A stretch of 64,000 bases of DNA from Margaritifera margaritifera (taxonomy: Eukaryota; Mollusca; Bivalvia; Unionida; Margaritiferidae): the NCBI GenBank assembly GCA_029931535.1, contig JAQPZY010001495.1, positions 2,206,001-2,270,000 on the forward strand, in the 5' to 3' direction. Below, piece after piece: positions 1 to 12,363 of the stretch. The notes under the pieces are model-generated. The model made no database searches. It worked only from the letters and a program-made list of their open reading frames with translations, and was not told the origin of the DNA. Made by a program: the position numbers and the translations under genes. The number at the start of each line of letters is the position of its first letter. Position 1 is the stretch's first letter.

Positions 1-1436
1 GACGAGCCCTGGGAAATGAGCTGGGCTGATGCTCAGGTTTGGCTGCGCAAGTGGCGCCTACCTGGTATTGCTATCAACATTCAGGGCAACGTGATCTAGC
101 GGTATGATCCAGAGCAGCGCAACACAAACGTTAATACGCCCTATGTGCTCTTCCTGCATAACAGCACCTTTGGTTAGCAAACAAGGATGTCAAGGCTTTC
201 GAGAAGCGTTACGCCAGCACGCCCGTCCAGGTAGAGCCTCTACAATCTTAGACCAGCAACCACCTCAGCGGCAAATGGCCTCGCACCAGACTTCATTACC
301 GGTGAGGAGTCGGAGGATCTTATCCGCGATCTGTAACGCGCCCCGCACAACATCTAGACCATCAGTTTGGTCTGTCGCAACAGTATCGTGGACGCCTATG
401 CTGTTATGATGGTTATGCTGCCGTCTTTGCCTGTGCTATCCAAGTTTGACTACCTGATAAAGCCCAGCAGTGGCCCAATCTCACCCACCCGATTTTACCT
501 AGAAGAGGTTGAAAACACTGACCTCATTCTCTTTTTCTCAAGGCATGATTTTGTTTCGGGCACAGTCCTTGTGTACGCCAGGGAACGGGGATTGGCTTCA
601 CGATTGGAGAGCTTTCCTCTCACAAGACCGTACCCCACAGTACCGCCAAGGTCCTGTGTCACCTGGACTGCAGCAAGGTCGGCGACTGCGACAAAATGTT
701 CGTAGATAACCTTTTCTACGGAGTTGCTGGCAGGCGCTATAACAAGGCAGCCTGGGTTCAGTTCTACCATGACAAAGAGAGAGGTCTTGGCATACAGCAA
801 CGGCCGCCCGCGCACAGAGCTCGATTTAGACATCCAACTAGTTATTGTCCAGGTACAGCAAGAGCTCTCAGTGGGCTAGCCGACGGTCTCACACCTCATC
901 TTAACAGCATGCGTATCCTGCTGCACAAACTTGCCAGCGCTGGGTGACACTGCTGTTGCGGTGCGCACATATTACGTCTACACAACCCTGTCGGAGTTGG
1001 AGGCTTACCAACGGCTGCAATATGCCGGATTTCAGTTTGTTGTGTCTAGCACAGCGGAAACCACTTGAACGACAACATGCAGATAGCAAGAGCCGGGGAG
1101 CCTCCTTATTGACACCAACTCCCGTTTGCCCAAAACCCTGCTAGAATAGGAGGACCTGGGTGTGGCTGTACACCCGCGCACATCTGCCCTTGAGAACCAG
1201 TAGCAAATCACCATGGGTGACGAATGGGACGACAAGGAGGCCGCAAGACTGATAGAGGTCAACGCACCACGCACGTGGACCGCAGAGGAAATAGACGTCT
1301 ATCTGGCAGAGATTCTAGGGGAAAATATGAAACAGATGAAATAGAGGCTCTTGTGACCGAGCTTTCCGAAGGTGCTGACACGCCACCACCAACTCCATTT
1401 ACAACATGGTTGATTTCCATAATATTTTTTATTTAA
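1..1436 (+). pseudogene. Decayed coding-like DNA, family not recognised
   Basis: This stretch is visibly richer in G and C than the AT-rich DNA that follows. Long partly open segments switch between the three plus frames: frame 1 at about 367-705, frame 3 at about 590-945, frame 1 again to about 1065. Each is broken by isolated stops or one-base shifts, which is the pattern of an old coding sequence rather than random ORFs. Near the end, an ATG at 1213 opens an acidic ORF that stops near 1350. A shifted frame overlapping it runs to 1436 with a Pro/Thr-rich stretch and a hydrophobic C-terminus (WLISIIFFI), as in a tail-anchored small protein. I recognise no domain. A transposable element or an old integrated virus is the likeliest source, by inference only. 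The left end lies outside the window. Confidence 0.4.
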
Positions 1437-2219
1437 AATCTTCAGTAAAACTATACCTGTTAAGTACCATCCCACATACTTTGTTGTCGAACATCTCAGG
1501 TATGTCATTTTCTATATTTAAATATTTACTCAGAAAGCAATTTTCAGATTTGATAGACATCGTCTAAATCGATTTAGATGGTGAATTCCTTAGAGATTTT
1601 ATTGATCGTATGCTTGTTAGCTCAACCTAGAAACCTCATTCATTTTAATATAATTCTGTGCAAAGAAGATTAATCCCCTGATTTCTAGCATTCAGTAACA
1701 TTTTGTACGAAAACCCATTGCATGCTGCAAATGAAGAGTCTTAAAATCTGCGTTTCATCGTGTCTATGATCTGTTGTAGCGGAAACAAAAACTTGGTGGC
1801 TAAATGGTGCTATTGAAACTGAGTTCAAACGTTTTACTTAAATCTGAACATATAATCCCTGTTATTTTACTGTCATATCTGCATATAGAAATGTAATGGA
1901 CGGGACCATATATAAATTCTCAACGTCTTTTTTTTTAGTCATTAGCATACATTCATGAAAGCGATATTTTGTATCAAAAGCTTTCTGCGGTAAGGCATAA
2001 CGTTGGCCTGGTTTACTTTCTTCTGATAAAACGATGTGAAATATATGTTGTTTCCCATTTTATTGCATACCCATTTAATCTTACATGGCTGATCTGGCGT
2101 TTGCATCAGATGTTCAATCTGTATTTCCGTAGCGTACACCTAAAATTTCCGTATCGTACACCCAGCCTGGAACTACTTTTACCACTTGAATATTCTACTT
2201 ATAAACTATTGGGAATTAT
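1437..2219. other. AT-rich DNA, nothing recognised
   Basis: The GC content drops sharply after 1436. I see no coding-like frame, RNA gene or repeat structure beyond short A/T runs. Confidence 0.5.
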
Positions 2220-2472
2220 TTATTCCTATACATTTTAACCATTGTGTGTAATTTCAAATATGTATTTCTATACATTTTAACTTTTGTGTGTAATTTGAAA
2301 TATGTATTCCTATACATTTTAACTATTGTGTATAATTTCAAATATGTATTCCTATACATTTTAATTATTGTGTGTGATTTCAAATATGTATTCCTATACG
2401 TTTTAACCATTGTGTGTAATTTCAAATATGTATTCCTATACATTTTAAATATGGTGTGTAATTGCAAATATG
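2220..2472. repeat. Minisatellite, 42-bp unit x 6
   Basis: Six tandem copies of a 42-bp unit beginning TATTCCTATACATTTTAA and ending TTTCAAATATG. Copies differ by a few substitutions. Because 42 is a multiple of three, both strands stay open through the array. That is a repeat effect and not evidence of a gene. Confidence 0.9.
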
Positions 2473-2619
2473 TCTGCACAGTTTTTAATTTTTTTTAAAA
2501 TCAGTCATATTGGGGGTGGGGGTAGGTTGTATGATGTATCTTGTGAAGTTTGCCGAATTCGCCGCTGGGGCCTAATGGGGGATTGGATTACCGTAATTAA
2601 CAACGAGGAGTGTATGGGC

Positions 2620-3206
2620 ATTTCACAGTACCTCCCCACGAGAAATTAAAGTTAGTGAAGGCCGACAACAATATTTTGGACAGAATGTTTGACGATGAGC
2701 TCTCAGATGAAGCTGGTGCACAAAGTGACACCAAACATGCCAGAGAGGGAGAGACCAAGTACCTTTCCGCCAAAATCTTATATTGAAAGTAAACTGAAGA
2801 TCCAGACACAGTAAGAAAGACTCAGAAGTCATGTACAAATTCAAGACATGGTTAGAATTGAACCCTTGTTCGGAAACAATGGAAATTATCAACATTACCG
2901 TTGTTTAATATTAGATACTTATATCGGTGCCTACCTGGTTACTTTAATGGTTCTCACTGTGAACCAGATACTCTTAATAGTTACCACAGACCTATAGACA
3001 GATATTTCATGGACAATAACTATGGCTACAGCATTTGATCTGCAACTGAGTTTGCTGCCAGCCGCAAAGTGCTGAATTCTCAGCGCAAAGACCTTAAACA
3101 ACAGGTTTAAAAAATCGAAGAACAGAAACTTCTTAACCGTGCACCTATTGATCTCGTTCCCAGCTGCAGCACTGATGACGCAGAGAAGAGACATTCCACA
3201 ATGTAA
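2620..3206 (+). pseudogene. Crypton/DUF3504-like (ZMYM2/QRICH1/KIAA1958-type) fragment
   Basis: A single plus frame (codons starting at 2640, 2922, 3042 and so on) reads as protein for almost 600 bp despite several in-frame stops. The telling part is 2943-3120: NGSHCEPDTLNSYHRPIDRY, then a short gap with a stop at 3036, then ATEFAASRKVLNSQRKDLKQ. This has the order and spacing of the conserved block of DUF3504-type proteins derived from Crypton tyrosine recombinases (G-x-x-YEPDTL ... R-L ... SI ... EF ... SR-VL-x-K-K-L). Upstream in the same frame is an acidic stretch (MFDDELSDEAGAQ). The frame ends at TAA 3204-3206. Catalytic recombinase residues are not present in this fragment. It is a dead copy of a mobile-element gene, or less likely of a host gene derived from one. 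Confidence 0.55.
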
Positions 3207-4191
3207 ATCACATACAATTCCAACACTAGCCAGAAAACCATTTCAACTTTAGACTTTCAAAATATGTTTATTTTTAAAAAATTATTAATTTTTTTATTTT
3301 AATGGAGCAAGAATAAGTGAAGGAACTTTCAGTTTGTTATTAATATTACCCAGGATTCAAATTCGTTGAGTAAATCTGAGGATACAATTTATCAACATTT
3401 GCATCATAAAGGTAGGCGTATCGTGCTGAGCAACAGCTCCACTGACTCAGAATGAAATTTAGAAGAATTACATTTTGTTACAATGTTGTTGAGACTTTTT
3501 CATCACTGGGGCCCAATCTTGGAATTGCATTTTTGTTTACATTTTAAATTCTTGCGACTTTTGAAGAGGAAAATAAAAAGAAAACAGAATAATATCGTTC
3601 AGAATTTTCTTGCTAGCAAAACTATCCAAATGATTATTAAAAAGCGTAAGTCCGCACCGCATGTTAGAAAGCGATTGGATTTTCTTTTTGTTAAAGAAAA
3701 ATGCTCATATTGTCACATTGTCACATTAAAGTTAAATGCATCGTATTGTAAATTAATGAGCATTATGTATAATTGAATGTATTTAAGTACTGTTAGTCTA
3801 TCAAATTTTCCCTGAAATTTGCTTGGAAGTGGAGTGTGTGTATTCAGTAAGGAGGGTGTAAGAAAAAGGTTCACTTACTGGTCCAAAACCTAAGTTCCAT
3901 TTGAGAAATAAATAAAAATCCACTTGAATGTGACTGCAATTTAAATCATTTCATATGTCCTATACAAAAAAAAAAAAAAAAAAAAAAAAAAGGCTAAATA
4001 GTAAATCACTGAACAGTATATACCTGGGCCTAGCCCCATTTACGTACGTCTCATGGGGATTTTGCGGTGGGTTGTACATTATCTTTCATAAACCTCCAAA
4101 TGCCTTAACTCAATGTTTGTAAAGGATATAGTAAAATATTTGAAAAGAATGTGTGAATATAAAGGGGATATGTAATAAATACAAAAACCAC
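3207..4191. other. AT-rich DNA ending in a 26-bp poly-A run
   Basis: No coding frame convinces me. AATAAA hexamers occur at about 3907-3916, and a run of about 26 A follows at 3966-3991. Together with the decayed ORF upstream on the same strand this could be the tail of a retroposed transcript. The signal-to-tail distance of about 50 bp is longer than usual and I see no target-site duplication. Confidence 0.4.
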
Positions 4192-4331
4192 ATGAGTGCT
4201 TTGTTTTCGAGTCGGTGGGAAAGAACTCGTTTGATACGTCGTAGGAATATACATCTCGGCCCGACGGCCTCAACATATTTCTGCGCCGTATCAAACTCGT
4301 TCTTTCCGCCGACTTGAAACAAAACACTCAT
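4192..4331. repeat. Foldback MITE-like hairpin, copy 1
   Basis: Two arms of about 68 bp face each other almost without a loop. The left arm starts ATGAGTGCTTTGTTTTCGAG and the right arm ends in its imperfect complement CTTGAAACAAAACACTCAT. GAACTCGTTTGATACG on the left pairs with CGTATCAAACTCGTTC on the right. A diverged relative lies at 46850-46985. No obvious coding capacity and no clear target-site duplication. Confidence 0.75.
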
Positions 4332-5044
4332 CCAGTTTTGCCCATGTATTTCAGGATGAATGCCAATATTCATTGGCAATTAAGAAATAAAGAAAATCAA
4401 AACGATGCACACAACTGATTGGTGCTTTAAATTTAAATTTATATTTGATAATGTACTCCCCCCCCCACCAGTATTTGCTTAATAGACTCCATAGATCATC
4501 ATTTCACATCAATCCGTTAGGAAAATACTCTTTTGGGTCTAAATGGTAACGTAGAAGCAAATTGGTGAGACTTTTATAAATCGTTCGAGTTAGATCTATG
4601 CGTGCTACCATCTGATAGATTTTATTGTAAAGCTATCTGACGAGTTGATGAGTCTGTTTATTGAGTTTGGTATATACTTAGAAAGCTTATGCATGGTAGT
4701 GTCCAAATCGTGTACAATGGTTAATTTCTTTGGCACTTTTCATTCTATGTTTCCTAGCGCAACCTTAAAAACTCAACATAATCAGCCTTGGTGCAGACAA
4801 TTGAAATCACAAAACTTCTAACGTGCAGCGCCATTTTATAAGCTGTGAGCTGCCAAAAGTTTTACTTAATTTCTGTCTTGATTCCTCATTTTAGTCAGTT
4901 TCATCACACATTATTTATTTTTTACTGACAAAATGAAAATCAAGGCGCTGTAAATCTGTAATAGCCGGTTAAAGCAAAAAGAGTATTTTAAAATTTGATT
5001 TGGTGTTTTTAAAGCACAACAACACAAGTACATTGTTTAGTGCT
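4332..5044. other. Nothing recognised
   Basis: AT-rich sequence with a short C run at about 4459. I see no gene, RNA or repeat. Confidence 0.5.
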
Positions 5045-5170
5045 GAGACAATTGCGCCTGACCCAAGGACTCACCACGGTAGCCGATCTGGGTTGATCCC
5101 ATGGTAGAATTTGATCCAGCACCCTTTCGGTGGCGAGCCTAGCACGCTAACCATTGGGCTACCGCTGCTT
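5045..5170 (-). repeat. tRNA-derived SINE-like element
   Basis: Read on the minus strand, TAGCCCAATGG (5161-5151) fits the RNA polymerase III A box. GGATCAAATTC (5117-5107) fits a decayed B box, about 35 bp downstream, which is the normal tRNA spacing. The body between them resembles a tRNA D-arm to anticodon region, but no clean cloverleaf forms. A fossil SINE head is more likely than a functional tRNA. Confidence 0.6.
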
Positions 5171-5689
5171 TTGCCTTCATTGGTCACCTCTTTGGACATG
5201 CAGGAGAGAAGCGGGCCTATTCTATATCCCCAAGCCCGCGGAGAGTTTTAAAAAGAGAAAAGGACATATCTTCTTAAATTTAAGACTCCAGCAGAAAACA
5301 TAACAAATTAGCCTTATGTCACAGAATGATCGGTCTTAAATCAAGAGTGCAACATAAGTAAATGGCGCATATTTGTTTGGATCCAGTGAATAACGAATAT
5401 ATTTCATTGAGTAGGTGAAAACACTTGAGTTTTACACCCACGAGATGAAACATATCCGTTATTCACTCTGAACAAGCAACTGTTCTTTTTATTTTATTCT
5501 CAAACGTATTGACTAGCAATATGTATAACAGACTGAAGCAGCAGATTTCTTACTGTATCCCGTGCGATAATGTCACCTGTTTACCATTTATGTTCTGCTG
5601 TGTTGTATGTATATTCGCACAGAAAATACCAATAGTAACATAATTATTTTTCCTAATTAAAAAAAAAAAAAGGAAAAAAAAATATTAAT
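5171..5689. other. Nothing recognised
   Basis: AT-rich sequence without a supported feature. Confidence 0.5.
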
Positions 5690-5800
5690 GTTGTGGGATT
5701 TGAACCGGGTACTCCGAAGCAAGTGACAAAATGGCGGATCAAATTTCTTGATCATAACATTATCGCACTCTGCACCATCGCCGCTAAGTAGAAACTCTGC
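5690..5800 (-). repeat. tRNA-like (B-box) SINE fragment
   Basis: On the minus strand GGTTCAAATCCCACAAC (about 5708-5692) is an almost perfect tRNA T-loop/B box, preceded by CCC. An A-box-like TAGCGGCGATGG lies about 75 bp upstream. That distance is too long for an ordinary intronless tRNA, and the acceptor stem does not close. I call it a tRNA-derived SINE or tRNA pseudogene. Confidence 0.45.
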
Positions 5801-7115
5801 TATCTGGCTATTTACTATCCAACTTTGGATATATTCCCTACGCCGACAGGCTCGGCTGTCACGTATGTATAAAGAGTATAACAAAATAATTCCAAACAGT
5901 TGGCACCTTTACCTTGTTTTGTTCTGATGACTTGCTAAGGTCAATCTGATATATATCTTGATTGTAACTGACCTAAGTACAATTCTTCATAAAAGTGTGT
6001 TAACATGTGTATTTGCAAAACATAAAATTGCCCATGCTCATTGGAGCACTTCATTCAGTTGTCAAATCTTCAGTTAGGGAGGTGCGTAGTTTTTGTACGT
6101 TGTCAAGCTCTTCAATTTCGGAGGTAAATAAATCTTGCATGTAATCCGCTTTCCTATAATGCCTAAATGGAAGTAATCAGTTTTGAAAAAAAAAAAAAAA
6201 AAAAAAAACGGAACTTATGAAGTTTGAATGTTATCGATGTCTATTGAGCGTGGTGACAAAATATTTTTCGTAATTTACCGCAGTAAATTATCAAAATTAT
6301 TTCTAGTGGAAAATAAAAAATAATTTAAAATTACAAAAAAATATGGTAACATGCAACATATCAGGATTATATGTCCTCATTAAAATTTGTTCGAAACAAC
6401 TATATTTTCCTTAAGACACAGAGAATCCAAATAAACTCTTGAAAGGATATGCTCAATGTAAATGCTCGTGATAAAGTAAAGAAAAGTTCGCGTTGGTAAC
6501 AAAATTGCTTCTGAACAAAATCAAAATAATGAGTATTAGTTTAATACTTAAATCTGTCATGTGATCGTTGGACTTTGCCCATTTCAAACAATATCAACAT
6601 AGTTTTCTCATTATTCGCTTGAATAGATAGACATGTGGATTTATTGATCGATCGATCAATATCGATAGATAAATAGAGACAGATACACAGATGGATCAAT
6701 ACATTAACAGATAAACTGCTAGAGAGATAGATTAGCCTTGAATTAACTCAATATTTTTACCATGAAATGCACAACTTTAAGTAGTGACAAATTTTGAAAC
6801 TGTATATGTAATCTGAAGGAAGAATGACGATATCACAAGCGAATACTAGTTTAAACTTAGAGACGAATGAATGTTACGTATTGGTGTCTCTGTTCCCAAG
6901 CATATCTCTATTTCAGGTTACATATAGAATGTTGTCAGAGTGACCATGGCTTCTAAAATATTGTCCTAAAGCTAAAACTAATTTGAATATATTTATGTCT
7001 GAGAAATGAATATCCTCGATAAATCAAAAGAAACCACCTAAGCTAAAATATTTCCCTCAACGGCTAAATGACGCTTGACTGTGTAACATTTTAAATGTAC
7101 ATCCTAAGGAAATCA

Positions 7116-7118
<3 letters not shown>
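5801..7118. other. AT-rich DNA with simple-sequence patches
   Basis: Holds a run of 20-odd A near 6184-6208 and a degenerate GATA/GATC-rich patch at about 6625-6725. No gene seen. Confidence 0.5.

Positions 7119-7149
<31 letters not shown>
7119..7149. repeat. (AG)n microsatellite
   Basis: About 15 perfect AG dinucleotides. Confidence 0.95.
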
Positions 7150-7153
<4 letters not shown>

Positions 7154-7411
7154 GGAGTTTGTTTAAATCATATTCAACAACTGCGAATACCCGTTATGAA
7201 TCATTAAATCATTAATACATTTTTTGATACATTTTTTTGCACAATAAGAATATAAATATAAATGACAGTTTAGAAAATAGTCTTTTTTTATATGCGCCTT
7301 GTACCATGTCTGTATTTATCATTTAATTCACTCGATTCATGGTATATTTTATGTCTAACTGCATCAAAGATTAAGGAGCCAAAACAGCTAGGTATGAAAA
7401 TGACGCAGCAA

Positions 7412-7413
<2 letters not shown>

Positions 7414-7474
<61 letters not shown>
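7414..7474. repeat. (CT)n microsatellite
   Basis: About 30 perfect CT units. Flanking 7150-7413 and 7475-7765 hold nothing recognised. Confidence 0.95.
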
Positions 7475-7478
<4 letters not shown>

Positions 7479-7765
7479 CATACATTAAAAATAACATGAG
7501 TCTGGAAATTTTAATATAAAGCAGTTTGATTTGTTAATACTGTGAGTATATCAAATTGTGAATCGCCTACATATAATTATGATTTCAACAGTACACAATT
7601 GCTTCTATACGCTCCAGACCCAGTGAAGAATTTCCAATTATTAGTCATTAATCAAAATATGACATAATAACAACAACAACAATATATCTATATTCACCAT
7701 TTAATCTATATTTTCTAAATGAATAAAACATATTACACAATTTCACTGAAATTCCCTCTGCTTTC

Positions 7766-7766
7766 C

Positions 7767-7807
<41 letters not shown>

Positions 7808-7816
7808 TACACACAC
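7766..7816. repeat. (TC)n(AC)n compound microsatellite
   Basis: A TC tract changes directly into an AC tract with one T interruption. Confidence 0.95.
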
Positions 7817-7935
7817 TCCTGCCACAAAGAAAAAAATACGCGAAAATATCTGGAGTGAGAGGGAAAAAAATAAATTGAGCTGGATGAAAACATTTAAAGT
7901 GAACTTACACCAAACAGCCTGTAAGAACCTGAGGT

Positions 7936-8063
7936 GCCATATTGATATGTGTACACTTTCCATGGGATTTGGTCTACAGTATTACACGATATGCAAAGTG
8001 CTATATTGATATGTGTACACTTTCCATGGGATTTGGTCTACAGTATTACACGATATGCAAAGT
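7936..8063. repeat. Tandem duplication, 64-bp unit x 2
   Basis: Two copies, starting at 7936 and 8000, of a 64-bp unit that begins with GCCATATTGATATG or GCTATATTGATATG. They are almost identical, so the duplication is recent. Confidence 0.9.
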
Positions 8064-8137
8064 TGCAAAAACCACGCGATACAAAAACAAGACTGAGTAC
8101 TGTAAAGTCACTAGCTAGGTGGCACGCACATACTATA

Positions 8138-8466
<329 letters not shown>

Positions 8467-8673
8467 GGGATGCAAATAATAAATGACTGAAAGATATAAT
8501 AGTGACTGATTTGAAAACAAGTTCTTTATATCTACAGTTTTCAAGACATTTCAACAAAGAAAGAAAGATGAATATTGACCTCTCAGGCGAATAACATGAC
8601 CTTTTGAATTGAAAAGACGTGTGTCTCATTCATTTAATAGAAATAATTTGGGTCAAAGAAACACATACATAAG

Positions 8674-8775
8674 TTCATACATACATACATACATACATAC
8701 ATACATACATACATACATACATACATACATACATACATACATACATACATACATACATGCATATATTCATACATA
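8674..8775. repeat. (ACAT)n tetranucleotide microsatellite
   Basis: About 20 near-perfect ACAT units with decayed edges. The apparent HTYI peptide repeats across it are artefacts. The flanks 8464-8673 and 8776-9431 hold nothing recognised. Confidence 0.95.
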
Positions 8776-9427
8776 CATTTACATATCAATGAATGTAAAT
8801 GGATAAATAAACAGGTGAATGAATGAGAGGATAATGAATGGCTTATGAACTGTGACTGGATGTTATCTACCTACATGATCAATCATATATCTACCTATCT
8901 AAGTAATTTACTTACTTTCTTTTTGATATAGTGATGACAAATTTAGTTGTCGACGTGGTTTCAATTAAAAGATCAAAAAGCACTACATCTTCATTTTACT
9001 GATTCATCAAAACTTTAATCTTGATAACAGCCACGAAATAGGTTGCTGGCTTAAAATATGAATGGGTTAGAGTGAAATGATGTGGGTAGGGGAGTTTATT
9101 AAGAGATTGAATATAGTAAAATTGATACAATAACGTCTAAACAGCCCCAGGAAATCTAATGAAGGAAATCATAGACTAGTTCATCACTCCTTGGGGCAAG
9201 GGGATGCAAGCAGGGTGCCCTTCTACAACAAAAATAACCAGTCTAGGGATTAGTTCTATTGTTGTGTTTTAGGAAGCTGCATTGACCCATTCACATCAAA
9301 CGATATCCGTTGTGATTGATAATAAAGATTCATTGATGAAACGTTTTGTTCATATTTCCCATTTTATAAAAGATTTTCGTGCAATATCAAATTTTTTATA
9401 TTGCTGTAAGGAAGCAAGCTAGCTTCC

Positions 9428-9431
<4 letters not shown>

Positions 9432-9473
<42 letters not shown>
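9432..9473. repeat. (GA)n microsatellite
   Basis: About 21 GA units, with GCTAGCTTCC just upstream. Confidence 0.95.
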
Positions 9474-9477
<4 letters not shown>

Positions 9478-11290
9478 AGGGTATGGTAAAGTGGCAAAAA
9501 GGCGGCTTTACCCTGCCGACATTGTCATGTCGTAAATTCTTGATGAATACATTGCTTCCTAGCTAGCAAGTCGTTTTTCATGCTGACTGAGTGACTGTCT
9601 ATTAAGTTGGACACTTTTATTTGAATATTGTAACACTATCCATATTTAAAAGATATCAGGCTTAACAGCAGCCAGTACATAAAATGAAACTTATCTTGAG
9701 CGCATTTCACGATAATTATTGAAATTCTGACGTTGTGATAGGTGTATGGGGGTTTTAATATTTCCCATACTCCAGGTGCATCTAGTTGCTATCCAGTTTA
9801 CATTATTCATTGCGTTGCTTTTAAAATGATTTTAATTTGAAAATAAATTTTCTTTAATACCACCTAGACAGAAATGTAATGCCTGCGAAGACAGCTTAAC
9901 CGTAATAAAGGCCACCCGGGTACTTAAGGTTCATGTGGAGAGAAATGTGAGAATAGCGTGAATATTCTGAGCTAGAATACGGTACCCTCCCGCCTCTGTA
10001 CCCCCGAAATAATCACCTTTGTTACACAGAAGTTCTTTGATGATCAAGACCGTTGTCACAGTACGTATAAAACAGAAGCAAGAAATCAATCTAGCAAACA
10101 AGCAAGCAAACAAGCAAATCAGTCAACCAACCAATAATGAGGCACACATCCATCAATCCACTGATCCATTTATCCGTCCAGAGATTCCTAGATACTTCCA
10201 TATCTCGCAACACATATATATGTGTCTCGGATAATTCTTTTGGGGAATAGACATAATTTAATTATACGGAATATGGGTATGAGTCCAAAGTTGCTGAAGA
10301 TAGTTTGAGTATACACTGTCAATTTAACAAAACTGTATTAGTACAATGGTGATTTATCCACACACACACACAAAGAAGGGGATAGGGTTTACGGCTCAAC
10401 TATTGAGTCCAACTTTATTTCTTTGCATTATTATTATGTTTTTGGTCGACCTAACTCCCCATACAAATCTTTGGACATCACCACCACTTCCACCGCCGCC
10501 CCTTCCCATGACTCTTTAAAAAAAAAAAAATGGCCAAGGTCACACGGCAGTGAATGTGTTTTCTGTAGTCTCGATGAGCAAAGTAATTTAATTCGTCATT
10601 ATTTGGACATTAACAGCTCCTGAGAACTCGTGGAATGCAGATGTGAGTGATTTAGACTCCCTTTTGTGTCGAACTTGATACCATAGAGGATGAAACAAGC
10701 CCTATAGTCACACAATAATAATACTTTCCAAGCAAAACTTCACTATTGTAAATCACCCCGTTCAAGCTCATGCTTGTGGCCCCACGCTACTAAGATAAAA
10801 AATATATTAATAAAAAAAAAACACAGTAAGTAAAATAAAATCATAATTATAACGAAGCAGGTGTTCCTCTATGGAATGGAACACTTCTTGTTGGATGTAG
10901 CTGTTGAGAGGTTGGTGCATTCCGCGACCACACATGTGGGCCGTGCTTGGAGCTTGAAATTATAGATTAAATACCGCTGGCTGTGTTTAGTTTTTTTCAA
11001 ACAGGAATGTAACCTTTATTGAAATTTTGAAGCCCGATCCAGTGGCAGCTCTCACGGGGAACACTTCAGACTTATTGCTTATCCCTGATACTTCCACCGA
11101 TGCAATTGTTATCCGTCCACACATGCTGAATATCCATCACCTTTCTCTTAGAATGTTACAACTTCATCTTGGCAGTAGCACTCGTTCTGTAGCTTTTTAA
11201 AATAAACATATCGAACTATGTTGACACGGAGGAGCCACAACAGTCAGTCAACATTTTGGATACTTTTTAGGCCTTTTGTATTATGCAGGT

Positions 11291-11296
<6 letters not shown>
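9474..11296. other. Nothing recognised
   Basis: AT-rich sequence with a short CA run at about 10360-10372 and an A run at about 10519-10530. Short ORFs here have no coding character. Confidence 0.5.
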
Positions 11297-11365
<69 letters not shown>

Positions 11366-11381
11366 AACTGAAAAAAGCAAT

Positions 11382-11438
<57 letters not shown>
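11297..11438. repeat. (CT)n / (GA)n self-complementary pair
   Basis: A CT tract (11297-11362) is followed after about 22 bp by a GA tract (about 11385-11438). The two are reverse complements, so this is an inverted repeat that could fold into a stem of more than 50 bp. Confidence 0.9.
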
Positions 11439-11441
<3 letters not shown>

Positions 11442-12124
11442 GTATGGTCAGTTGTATTGGTTAGTCAAGCATAATAATGACTTGGATCAGTTGTAAATAA
11501 CTTTAAATACTTGAATTACCTATTGTTTGTTTGTCATTTTGCTTGGCCTATACCCAATTCGGTTCGACGTGCTAACCCAGGATTGATCGATGCAAAATGG
11601 CCACGCTTTCACATTTCGTAACGCTGATCGTACAGTGTTTGTACTTTTTATGCAAACCGACTTTCACGTTTTGAAAGTCAAGCGTCTCTTTTATTTATTT
11701 AATCAATATTAATGAAAGTCGAAGCTTATAAAAGAAAGCAAGTTAACAATTTCCAAGAAGACTGGGAATATCTGCAGAGCTAAATTCTGTAGGGGACACG
11801 GCCTGCAGGCCTGTGAAGAGTTAAGTCCAATACACAACTTCTTGCAGTCAATATTAACTCCACTGAAAATATAAGTATGTGAATTTGTATGTGGTATCAG
11901 CAAAATCTATATATAGTATGAACTCTGTATCTTTGATATACCACTCACTGTATAGATTTTCCATTAAAAGAAAACTCGTCAAGACTCGTTTTCTTCTGAT
12001 GAAAAATGTATACATCTCGTGGTATATCAAAGATACAGCGTGATACAACTGAAACATATGCCATTTTGCAGCTAGCCCCTCAAACTCATCTAGTACCTCA
12101 GAACACATGCTGAAATAAATTGGA
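11439..12124. other. Region downstream of the GPCR gene
   Basis: No coding frame, RNA gene or clear repeat seen. It lies 3' of the receptor gene on the minus strand, so it may carry 3' UTR or flanking sequence if a more distal poly(A) site is used. Confidence 0.4.
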
Positions 12125-12130
12125 TTTATT
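12125..12130 (-). promoter_or_regulatory. Candidate poly(A) signal of the GPCR gene
   Basis: AATAAA on the minus strand about 234 nt after the stop codon at 12364. This is a reasonable 3' UTR length. Further AATAAA hexamers lie around 11690, so the site actually used is not certain. Confidence 0.35.
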
Positions 12131-12363
12131 TGCAACAACGTTTGTGAGACAAAATAACAAAAACATCAAAGAAAGAAAAAAATTACAATGATCTGATAGA
12201 ATCCATAACTATATTTATAGCTCTTTCTCCTTCCATAAAGAAGAACAATATGCAGTTGCTTAAGGCAGAGAAACGTGTAATGTAAATGTATCTGAAATTG
12301 TTCTTAATCAGACTAATGACTAATGCTATAATATAGATATACGTCATATTTGAAAGAAAAGAT

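Noticed and set aside
2922..2966. EGF-like domain (C-x-P-G-Y-x-x-G-x-x-C)
   Set aside because: The Cys pattern is accidental. The frame continues into EPDTL...EF...SRxVL, which fits DUF3504/Crypton proteins better.
8609..8806. HTYI-repeat proteins here and at 14440-14821
   Set aside because: They are translations of (ACAT)n microsatellites.
10540..10610. C2H2 zinc-finger-like peptide (CVFC...RHY)
   Set aside because: The His spacing is wrong, it is isolated, and there is no neighbouring finger.
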